Shown piece by piece: positions 6,136 through 11,644 of a stretch of DNA of 11,644 nt. The position numbers and the translations under genes were made by a program. Source of the stretch: UBA4486 sp041984885 (GTDB lineage Bacteria > Pseudomonadota > Gammaproteobacteria > Eutrophobiales > Eutrophobiaceae); NCBI GenBank assembly GCA_041984885.1, contig JBHIXH010000059.1, positions 1 to 11,644 of the forward strand, given 5' to 3'. Position 1 is the stretch's first letter. Each line of letters starts with the position of its first letter. A model generated the notes under the pieces. That model did not search any database and had not been told where the DNA came from. It was given only the letters and a program-made list of their open reading frames with translations.

Positions 6136-7115
6136 GCCAGCGTGATACGCACCGGCTGGCGCGATTCGATGTTCGGCAGGTGAAACTGTGACGGTTGCAT
6201 CAAGGCGTGCAACAAAGTGGCCGGATTGAATTGCAACGATGCACGTAAACCGACATAAGCTGTCGTCAGGCGTGGATTGATCTCGATAACAACCGGTCCG
6301 GATCGTGTGAACACCAGGTCAACACCAATGAAGCCACGCAAGCCGGCGATTGCGGTCTTGATGCTGCGGGCGAGTTCAGCGAGTGGTTCGACCTGATCGG
6401 TAAACTGGTTCACGATCAGTCCGTGCAACCGACCCCGCCCGTTTTCAAACTGAAATAATTGTTCATTCACTGATAACAGCATGACCTGATCGGCCAGACA
6501 GAACAACGTCATGCTGGCCGGAGTACCTTCCACGTAGTGTTCACGATACCAGGCCTGTGAATGCTGGTTTGTGCTTAACCATGCCTGCTCGGAATTGCTG
6601 TCAGCGATGAAATAAACCTGATCGCTACCGGCTCCTTCGTCTGATTTTATGACATAGGGAACAAAGTCGTTAGCGCTGTTTGGCAACTGCTGCAGTGATT
6701 CGGGAACAGCAATGCCGTGATCACGTAGATACTGATTGCAACGGGATTTACTGCTCGTCATTTCGACTGCATCCACACTGCTCGCCAAAATCGTGCAACC
6801 GTGTTGTTCCGACATGCGTATCCAGTTTAATAATGCCTGATCGGTTTCCGGTGCAACCGGCAAAACGTAGTCGGCGCTATTGAACAGGCTTTGCCAGCAC
6901 TGTTCCGCGTTTTGCTGAACCGTGATCACCTGAATATCACCGGACAAATCCGGCAGGCGATGGTCACGGCAGGTAATGATTGTGACGTCATCCAGGTCTG
7001 CACAATCACTTAACAGCGCACGCAGCATCATGTCGCCTTCTTTTACCAGTGTTTCTGGCAGGTCACGGTGCAGAAACCCGCCGCCGGTAACAAATTCACA
7101 CACAGCCAGTTTCAT
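6132..7115 (-). CDS. ATP-grasp ligase of the methylofuran/H4MPT cluster (MfnD-like)
   Basis: The 327-residue protein has an N-terminal domain starting MKLAVCEFVTGGG and an ATP-grasp domain. ATP-binding elements are YVIKSDEGAGSD (154-165, with the phosphate-contacting lysine), REHYVEGTPAS (191-201) and the metal-binding end VVIEINPRLTTAYVGLR (275-291, E278 and N280). ATP-grasp enzymes make carboxylate-amine bonds through an acyl phosphate. The INPRLTTAYVGLR ending resembles tyramine-glutamate ligase MfnD and its relatives. Being next to the MfnF-like gene supports methylofuran synthesis, where glutamates are attached to tyramine or tyrosine. The exact substrates cannot be read from the sequence. 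It is the first gene of the coupled trio ending in pabB. Only 35 bases separate its start from the divergent HisA-like gene. Confidence 0.78.
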   Translation of the reverse strand: MKLAVCEFVTGGGFLHRDLPETLVKEGDMMLRALLSDCADLDDVTIITCRDHRLPDLSGDIQVITVQQNAEQCWQSLFNSADYVLPVAPETDQALLNWIRMSEQHGCTILASSVDAVEMTSSKSRCNQYLRDHGIAVPESLQQLPNSANDFVPYVIKSDEGAGSDQVYFIADSNSEQAWLSTNQHSQAWYREHYVEGTPASMTLFCLADQVMLLSVNEQLFQFENGRGRLHGLIVNQFTDQVEPLAELARSIKTAIAGLRGFIGVDLVFTRSGPVVIEINPRLTTAYVGLRASLQFNPATLLHALMQPSQFHLPNIESRQPVRITLA

Positions 7116-7150
7116 GCTTCAATGCGTTCAACGAAAGAATTTATCCTGTT

Positions 7151-7864
7151 ATGCATATTGTCCCGGTCATTGATCTTAAAGATGGGCAGGTTGTCCACGC
7201 TAAAGCCGGGCAACGCGATCATTATGCACCGATCCGGTCAAAATTAACGCACGGCAGTGATGCCATCGCGGTTATCTCGGCATTTTTATCTGTCTATCCG
7301 TTCTCCACGATCTACATCGCGGATCTGGATGCGATCATGCACAAGCCAGTTCAGCAACAGCTTATCACCTCTATACTCAACCGGTTTCCCGCAGTGCACT
7401 TCTGGCTGGATGCCGGTGGTCACACCGCCGAATTATGTCGTAACGATCACCGGCTAGTCCCGGTGTTCGGCAGTGAATCGACAGCGTATAAACAGTTCAC
7501 ACGGCTCAGAGATCTGTTTTCCGACATGGTACTGTCGCTCGATTTTCAGCAGCAGCGCTTTATTGGTGATGAACACATTTTAAAACAGACAGAATGCTGG
7601 CCTGAGACAGTGATCCTGATGAATCTGGATCGCGTGGGTACCTGCAGCGGTTTACAGGCAGACGAATTCACACCTATAAAACCCGATAAGCACCGTCAAT
7701 TTTATGCAGCCGGGGGCTTCAGGCAGTTCGCTGATTTTATACAAGCCGACGCACGGGGTTTTACCGGGGCCCTGGTAGCTACATCCCTGCATGAACAACA
7801 ATTAACGAGACCACAGATCGAAACACTGTCAAAAAAAAATGCCCCGCAAGGCGGGGCATTATAA
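7151..7864 (+). CDS. HisA/HisF-like TIM-barrel protein of the H4MPT island
   Basis: The 237-residue product is a phosphate-binding (beta/alpha)8 barrel of the HisA/HisF type. It begins MHIVPVIDLKDGQVVHA and keeps both positions matching the acid/base aspartates of HisA: D8 and D131 (LSLDF). Barrel phosphate loops are seen at LDAGG (86-90), YAAGGF (185-190) and GALVATSL (206-213). Strand six reads NLDRVGT where HisA has TDIsRDGT, so the region is altered. No histidine gene is nearby and the island is devoted to H4MPT, so this is probably a specialised paralogue, perhaps acting on a ribosyl or amino-sugar intermediate, rather than the histidine enzyme. It is the only plus-strand gene of the island. 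Its last eight codons lie inside the fae terminator hairpin. Confidence 0.75.
   Translation: MHIVPVIDLKDGQVVHAKAGQRDHYAPIRSKLTHGSDAIAVISAFLSVYPFSTIYIADLDAIMHKPVQQQLITSILNRFPAVHFWLDAGGHTAELCRNDHRLVPVFGSESTAYKQFTRLRDLFSDMVLSLDFQQQRFIGDEHILKQTECWPETVILMNLDRVGTCSGLQADEFTPIKPDKHRQFYAAGGFRQFADFIQADARGFTGALVATSLHEQQLTRPQIETLSKKNAPQGGAL
7838..7860 (-). terminator. Strong intrinsic terminator of fae
   Basis: AATGCCCCGC and GCGGGGCATT form a perfect ten-pair stem with a three-base loop. On the minus strand it ends in nine consecutive Ts (the A run at 7831-7839 of the + strand, partly in the stem). It follows the fae stop by about 40 bases. On the + strand it is followed by only TTATAA, so it serves fae. 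It lies within the end of the convergent HisA-like gene. Confidence 0.93.
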
Positions 7865-7900
7865 TGAGCAAGTAAAAAAGTTATTTTTATATTATTCGCA

Positions 7901-8413
7901 TCAGGAATGCGCAGCAAACGGATGCTCGGCAGAACCGCGTTTGCTCAGTACTTCAGAAGCTTTCGGCTCACGTGCAACAGCGCGTTTGATTGACAGCTTC
8001 GTCGCTTCGTAGTTGTAGTCCTGAATTTTCGCATCGTCGTCAGCCAGCCAGTGAATGAAAACACCAACACTGATAAACAGGTCATCTGCTTCATCAGCAG
8101 GGATGGTGCCGTCTTCGACGCAATCCATTACCGCCATGGCAACACCACGCTGGGCCGGGCCAAACATCTGTACGGCCTGTTTCGCACCCTTGATGGTCAC
8201 TTTGTTGAACAGAATTGTGTTCGGTTTACAAGCCAGGTTTGGTGAAACAACCGCCAGCAATGTGCTGAATCCGTCTTTGTTATTTGTTAATGCGTTGCAA
8301 AAAGAAGTTTCTGCTGCGCTGCCACGCGGGCCGATGATAAGGTCAATGTGAGCCACTTCATTACCGTCGCCTACCAGCGCCTCACCAAGTAAAGTTCTAT
8401 CAATCACTGCCAT
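7901..8413 (-). CDS. fae: Formaldehyde-activating enzyme (Fae)
   Basis: Fae condenses formaldehyde with H4MPT to methylene-H4MPT in the cytoplasm, the entry reaction of the pathway and a defence against formaldehyde. The 170-residue length from this start is standard. Nearly all family landmarks are present: GEALVGDGNEVAHIDLIIG (10-28) with the conserved active-site histidine at 22, PRGSAAETSFCNAL (29-42), KPNTILFNKVTI (63-74), FGPAQRGVAMAV (84-95), IPADEADDL (104-112), HWLADDDAKIQDYNYEATK (121-139) and the C-terminal HPFAAHS. The start is supported by GGAGGAG at 8422-8428 with eight-base spacing. A second in-frame ATG at 8464 could add 17 residues. It is the last gene of the minus-strand mch group, 142 bases after the CitG-like gene, and is followed by a strong terminator. 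Confidence 0.97.
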   Translation of the reverse strand: MAVIDRTLLGEALVGDGNEVAHIDLIIGPRGSAAETSFCNALTNNKDGFSTLLAVVSPNLACKPNTILFNKVTIKGAKQAVQMFGPAQRGVAMAVMDCVEDGTIPADEADDLFISVGVFIHWLADDDAKIQDYNYEATKLSIKRAVAREPKASEVLSKRGSAEHPFAAHS

Positions 8414-8464
8414 TTTGTTGTCTCCTCCAGTTAGAAAGCCAAACAGTTTGGATAATAATGACAT
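8411..8464 (-). promoter_or_regulatory. Upstream in-frame start with its own ribosome-binding site for fae
   Basis: An ATG at 8464 is in frame with fae and preceded by AGGAAGG (8470-8476, five-base spacing). It would add 17 residues, MSLLSKLFGFLTGGDNK, which read as a short amphipathic or hydrophobic segment. The second strong Shine-Dalgarno, GGAGGAG, lies inside this extension and serves the standard start at 8413. Two start signals in one frame allow either two isoforms or a start choice set by RNA structure. Confidence 0.5.
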
Positions 8465-8555
8465 TTCTGCCTTCCTATCGTGTTAAAAGTAAGTTTCGGG
8501 TTTCCCCTTCATTTCTGATGGCTCTGAAAAATCAGCAACCTTCAAAATTCTTTCT

Positions 8556-9407
8556 CTAAAAGCGATGCAGTAGCTGATACACCAGTGCACTCGCGATCGT
8601 TAAATCTGCTGTCGTGCCGGGGTTGATTCCGTCGGACTTTAGTTGTTCATCGAAGCGCATTAATTGTTTTGTCATTGCCTGCGGTTGATCGCGATTGAGA
8701 AACTCTTTCGCAATCGATCCAGCGTCTGCCTGTAATCGCTGCGCAATTTCCCGGCCATGTTTCCGTTCAACGTGGCTGTCACGAAACTGTGTCAACAGCG
8801 TCAGGTAACAGGCGACAGTGGCCCATTCCGGACTGCGCCAGTGCTGCATGGCCGACGCAAATGTCTCAGCTCCGAGACCGAATATATCGTTAAAGTTGTT
8901 GGCGTACTGAAAGGCAATCCTGTCCCAATCCGTGGCTGCCCGCATGGCTTCTTTTATTGTCGCTTCTGGTCGTAAATGTACGTCAAATTTATCACTTTGT
9001 CCAAGACCTCCGGGGCTTGCCAGGACGATTGCAGAAAAAAATTTGGCCGTCTCGTCCCTGTCAATGCTGTCAATGGCGGCACTCACGCGGACCTGCAACG
9101 TTTTGCCGGTATTTTTATGTTGCATCGCAAAAATTATCGGCGTCAGCAGCAAAATCAAACCCAGGTTGGTATTGCATTGAACCCGTTGCTTGGTTGCTTC
9201 AACAGCCTCTAAAACACGCTGGCCTATAGATAAATTGTTATCACAAAGAATCGGCACGGTAACCTCGGCACTGGCGATGAAATCGTTCGCTTGCATATCG
9301 TGCCCGGCAGCATGATTGCCGACATTGCCGGGTTTCAATGCCTGTATATCCAGCAACAAGGTTGCGTAGACGAGTTGTTGCAACGACTCGTCAGACGTTT
9401 CAGTCAT
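8556..9407 (-). CDS. CitG-like triphosphoribosyl-dephospho-CoA synthase homologue of the H4MPT island
   Basis: The 283-residue protein is of the CitG/MdcB family, whose characterised members transfer the triphosphoribosyl group of ATP to dephospho-CoA and release adenine. Family motifs are KPGNV (25-29), HAAGHDM (32-38), NTNLG (79-83), SPGGLGQSDKFDV (131-143), DSHVERKHG (210-218) and NPGTTADL (262-269). No citrate or malonate lyase genes are in the window. It sits between the RimK-like gene and fae, so a role in making the H4MPT-type cofactor is more likely. The start at 9407 overlaps the upstream stop by eight bases (ATGACTGA) and has no strong ribosome-binding site, implying coupling; a TTG at 9452 is less likely. 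91-142 bases separate it from fae. Confidence 0.85.
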   Translation of the reverse strand: MTETSDESLQQLVYATLLLDIQALKPGNVGNHAAGHDMQANDFIASAEVTVPILCDNNLSIGQRVLEAVEATKQRVQCNTNLGLILLLTPIIFAMQHKNTGKTLQVRVSAAIDSIDRDETAKFFSAIVLASPGGLGQSDKFDVHLRPEATIKEAMRAATDWDRIAFQYANNFNDIFGLGAETFASAMQHWRSPEWATVACYLTLLTQFRDSHVERKHGREIAQRLQADAGSIAKEFLNRDQPQAMTKQLMRFDEQLKSDGINPGTTADLTIASALVYQLLHRF

Positions 9408-10353
9408 AGGCAGGTTGAGAGTTCTGCGAAACCGGTTGGATACGCGAGACAAATGCCTGGATCAATGCGGCAGCAATATCAACCTCCACGACTTTCTGCA
9501 AGCCCCACCAGGCCGGGATGCTGTTCACTTCAAGCACGTACATCTGGCCGCTGACATCGACAATTAAATCGACGCCGGCATAATCAATTTGACACGCCTG
9601 TACCGCGGCTTCCGCGATATCCCTGACACTGTCGGTCAAGATCATCGGTTTGCATTGCGCCCCCTGGGCACGGTTTGTAATCCATTCGTTATGACTGCGT
9701 GTCATCGCTGCGACCGCTTCACCGTCAATAACAAACACGCGCAGATCCTGGTAGAAATCACGCTGCGGTTGCAGAAAACGTTGCAGGTAAAACACATCGC
9801 CGTACTCCGCGATCATGTCCGCATCGGGGCAACGACTGACTTTTTGCACGCCAATACCCTGCGAGCCGAATAATGGCTTGATGACAAGCGGCTGACCGGC
9901 TGTCGTCTCCTGCGCATAAATCGCGCGCGCCTGTTCAATCGATTCACACACCCAGGTTGCCGGTGTTTTCAGGCCGGCCTTTTGTAGCAGGTAACTGGTC
10001 ATGCTCTTATCTACCGTGCGTTCGATCGCACGCGGTGTGTTATAGACAGGAATACCCTGATCAACGAGCAGGTGTAACAGGTTCAAACGATAGATGACCT
10101 GTTCCAGCGTACCGCCGGGCACACCACGGACAAACACCCCAACCGGTGGTGCCTGTTCGAAGCCGGGCAATTGCACCGGGCATGGATTTTCATCAATCGC
10201 CAGCCTGGCATCGGTCAGGCTGATGTAAGTACTGTCGAATCCGTGTTTTTTCAGCGCCTGTTTCAGTACGCGGCCATGCCAACCGGGATCATCAGTGATG
10301 ATCGCGATTCGGCTGCTTACCTCATCAACCACACTTGCCACTGAACGAGACAT
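9400..10353 (-). CDS. RimK-like ATP-grasp glutamate ligase of the H4MPT island
   Basis: From the first ATG the product is 317 residues and is of the RimK/MptN ATP-grasp family. These enzymes ligate glutamate or similar amino acids to a carboxylate; archaeal MptN adds alpha-glutamate to H4MPT. Visible elements are VYNTPRAIERTVDKSMTSY (103-121), the ATP-binding VIKPLFGSQGIGV (157-169), DLRVFVIDGEAVAAMTR (203-219), WITNRAQGA (224-232), GVDLI (260-264) and the metal-binding YVLEVNSIPAWWGLQ (272-286, E275 and N277). The start is uncertain because the gene overlaps mch: the ATG at 10353 gives a 29-base overlap, and a TTG at 10371 or a GTG at 10332 is possible. Its place after mch suggests the acceptor is the H4MPT analogue, but methylofuran polyglutamylation is also possible. 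Confidence 0.85.
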   Translation of the reverse strand: MSRSVASVVDEVSSRIAIITDDPGWHGRVLKQALKKHGFDSTYISLTDARLAIDENPCPVQLPGFEQAPPVGVFVRGVPGGTLEQVIYRLNLLHLLVDQGIPVYNTPRAIERTVDKSMTSYLLQKAGLKTPATWVCESIEQARAIYAQETTAGQPLVIKPLFGSQGIGVQKVSRCPDADMIAEYGDVFYLQRFLQPQRDFYQDLRVFVIDGEAVAAMTRSHNEWITNRAQGAQCKPMILTDSVRDIAEAAVQACQIDYAGVDLIVDVSGQMYVLEVNSIPAWWGLQKVVEVDIAAALIQAFVSRIQPVSQNSQPAYD

Positions 10354-11302
10354 CAAGTAGTTCGGTATCAATGCGTCCGGCTTGAAAGCTGTTACCGGTT
10401 TTTAACGACGACACGGTCACGCGGGCCGGGCTGAATAACATCGCATCGATTTGATAGAAATCGTAATTTACGCTTTTAAATACTTCACCGAACGGGCGAC
10501 CGTAATCGTTCGACGAACTGCTGGGTAGCTTGTTCGCCATCTCTTCGGCTACCTCGTCCGCTTCGTTCACGAACAGATGCACCTGGCCGGCAAACAAAAT
10601 GGAATCGTTCGTCCGGCTCATTGCAGTCAGGAAATCGTTAGCCGGTGGCGGCACCGGCGCGCTGCCCGCGCCATCGATTATATTTTCCAGTGAATAACCC
10701 AGCGCGTGCACCTTATGCAGCGCAGTCTCGAGGACACGTGCCACCACCTGCACACAACCGGCCAGGCTGGAGGTCGGTGTCATAATGAATGTCAGCTGTT
10801 GCGGGTCAATGTTGCACGCTTTCGCAACTTTATCGGCGATCTCGACGGGTGGCATGGCGTCGGCTTCAATAACCAGACAGGCGGCGTCTGCCTTGTCGCG
10901 ATACGATAATTCTTCAAACAGTTCTTCCTTGCTGCCGATGGCGCGACCCGGTCCGGAACCAAGCGCATTGAACGCACCTTTGCCCTCGCCATGCGACAGG
11001 CTCCAGCCAGCATACTGACTCGCGAGGCAGGCCAGCACCGGGTTCGAACTGTGCACATCGACATGCCACGACCATTTATCGAAATTTGTCGAGGCACGCA
11101 GTCGCACCTGACCCAGTCCCCCCATGCAAATCTCACCGATCAAGCGACCGGCTTCGAGTCCGCCCGGCACGTTGATACCGGCATCTATCACGGTCGCACC
11201 ATTGTCCAGTGAGGAGACATTCAGCCTGAGTTCTTCGGCTTGTTCGATCAGCGACTGGACGGCGGGAGCAGTCAGTGTATTTACGGACGGTTTAAAATTC
11301 AT
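10325..11302 (-). CDS. mch: Methenyltetrahydromethanopterin cyclohydrolase (Mch)
   Basis: Mch reversibly hydrolyses methenyl-H4MPT to formyl-H4MPT in the cytoplasm, the step between methylene-H4MPT dehydrogenation and formyl transfer to methylofuran. The 325-residue length is normal for the family. Characteristic stretches include NVPGGLEAGRLIGEICMGGLG (split over 44-64), ALGSGPGRAIGSKEELFEE (113-131), VIEADAMPP (144-152), IMTPTSSLAGCVQVVARVLE (173-192), DGAGSAPVPPPANDF (210-224) and SNDYGRPFGEVFKSVNYDFY (264-283), with a tail PARVTVSSLKTGNSF. The ATG at 11302 follows the upstream ATP-grasp stop by 50 bases with a modest AGGT ribosome-binding signal. The stop lies inside the start region of the RimK-like gene, so the two are coupled. 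Confidence 0.97.
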   Translation of the reverse strand: MNFKPSVNTLTAPAVQSLIEQAEELRLNVSSLDNGATVIDAGINVPGGLEAGRLIGEICMGGLGQVRLRASTNFDKWSWHVDVHSSNPVLACLASQYAGWSLSHGEGKGAFNALGSGPGRAIGSKEELFEELSYRDKADAACLVIEADAMPPVEIADKVAKACNIDPQQLTFIMTPTSSLAGCVQVVARVLETALHKVHALGYSLENIIDGAGSAPVPPPANDFLTAMSRTNDSILFAGQVHLFVNEADEVAEEMANKLPSSSSNDYGRPFGEVFKSVNYDFYQIDAMLFSPARVTVSSLKTGNSFQAGRIDTELLDVSFSGKCG

Positions 11303-11352
11303 TGCTGTTATTACCTGTGTTTCAGTTTCGTCGGGGCGCGTAGTCTAGCAGC

Positions 11353-11644
11353 TTACTTTTTCGCTGAACATTTTCCGCTAATGGTCCGTAATCGCTGCTC
11401 CAGTAATGTCCGTGTCGATGCCGCATCTGCCCCGTCCGCATAGACCGTGCAAACCGGATCGCCGGTATTGATCTGCTGGCCGTCTTGAGGACGATCCGAT
11501 GTCCAGTCCGGCCAGTCAATATCGGTAGTCAGTGTGAACGTGGCTTGTGCAAACAGCGTTTGCATAGCGTGGCAATCGTTGTTGTCGGGGATCTTCAGGT
11601 CCTCCAGCGATTGCTCGCAGCTATGCAGATGTAACTGAAAATAC
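11353..11644 (-). CDS. ATP-grasp protein of the H4MPT island, C-terminal part only
   Basis: The reading frame is open from the window edge to the TAA at 11353 and gives the last 96 residues of a protein whose start lies beyond base 11644. It reads YFQLHLHSCEQSLEDL and then has the element DIDWPDWTSDRPQDGQQI followed by TGDPVCTVYADG. This 'WPdW.aDrP..G..i..g.PvCTV.A' tail is the C-terminal domain of the ATP-grasp proteins that accompany mch and fae in methylotrophs. The ATP-grasp core itself is outside the window, so its catalytic residues cannot be judged. The gene is upstream of mch on the same strand with a 50-base gap, so it probably belongs to the same transcript. Substrate unknown; a cofactor-modifying ligase is inferred. 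Confidence 0.78.
   Translation of the reverse strand, partial: YFQLHLHSCEQSLEDLKIPDNNDCHAMQTLFAQATFTLTTDIDWPDWTSDRPQDGQQINTGDPVCTVYADGADAASTRTLLEQRLRTISGKCSAKK

Noticed and set aside
7116..7150. Divergent promoters between the MfnD-like and HisA-like genes
   Set aside because: The space is only 35 bases and no paired -35/-10 elements are convincing on either strand; promoters may lie within the neighbouring coding regions.
8524..8535. CTGA/TCAG inverted repeat upstream of fae as a terminator or operator
   Set aside because: Only four pairs around an A run, no T tail, and nothing to distinguish it from chance.
8490..8560. Dedicated fae promoter in the gap after the CitG-like gene
   Set aside because: A TTGAAG hexamer is present on the minus strand but no acceptable -10 is found at 16-18 bases, so I cannot support a sigma-70 promoter, though the 142-base gap leaves room for one.
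1..11644. CRISPR array, tRNA, rRNA, insertion sequence or phage genes
   Set aside because: No regularly spaced repeats, no tRNA-like cloverleaf, no transposase or integrase motifs and no terminal inverted repeats were seen.

Overview
The window most likely comes from a motile, methylotrophic proteobacterium, probably gammaproteobacterial. Lineage is inferred from protein style only. The right two thirds is a tetrahydromethanopterin (H4MPT)-linked one-carbon island. It encodes formaldehyde-activating enzyme (Fae), methenyl-H4MPT cyclohydrolase (Mch), several ATP-grasp ligases and other proteins that accompany H4MPT/methylofuran metabolism, plus PabB, which supplies the p-aminobenzoate used in folate and methanopterin. 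The ten-N run at 238-247 shows this is a draft scaffold.

Left part (1-2282, + strand): a GFA-family zinc protein is cut at its 5' end by the window edge and at its 3' end by the gap. It is followed by a tight run of small genes: a DUF4177-type protein, a two-helix membrane protein, a multi-helix membrane protein, a 56-residue ORF, a MarC-family membrane protein and another two-helix membrane protein. Most junctions are start/stop overlaps or a few bases. A hairpin terminator at 2292-2319 separates this run from a convergent chemoreceptor gene.

Middle (2351-3685, - strand): a methyl-accepting chemotaxis protein with almost no periplasmic domain. Its upstream region carries a near-consensus sigma-28 (FliA) promoter, which implies control by the flagellar regulon.

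Right part (3686-11644): two minus-strand gene groups separated by one plus-strand gene. Group 1, in transcription order, is a partial ATP-grasp protein, mch, a RimK-like ATP-grasp ligase, a CitG-like triphosphoribosyl transferase homologue and fae; fae ends at a strong intrinsic terminator. Group 2 is a second ATP-grasp protein (MfnD-like), an ASKHA-fold H4MPT-pathway protein (MfnF-like) and pabB, joined by two 4-base ATGA overlaps. A HisA-like TIM-barrel gene on the + strand lies between the groups and converges on fae.

Together these genes couple formaldehyde capture (Fae) and methenyl-H4MPT hydrolysis (Mch) to synthesis of the carriers themselves: pABA supply, polyglutamyl or amide ligation by ATP-grasp enzymes, a possible ribosyl transfer, and furan-cofactor assembly. 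The best leads are the CitG homologue with no citrate or malonate lyase genes nearby, the two in-frame ribosome-binding sites and starts of fae, the fae terminator embedded in the coding end of the HisA-like gene, and the sigma-28 promoter of a receptor with no obvious sensor domain.
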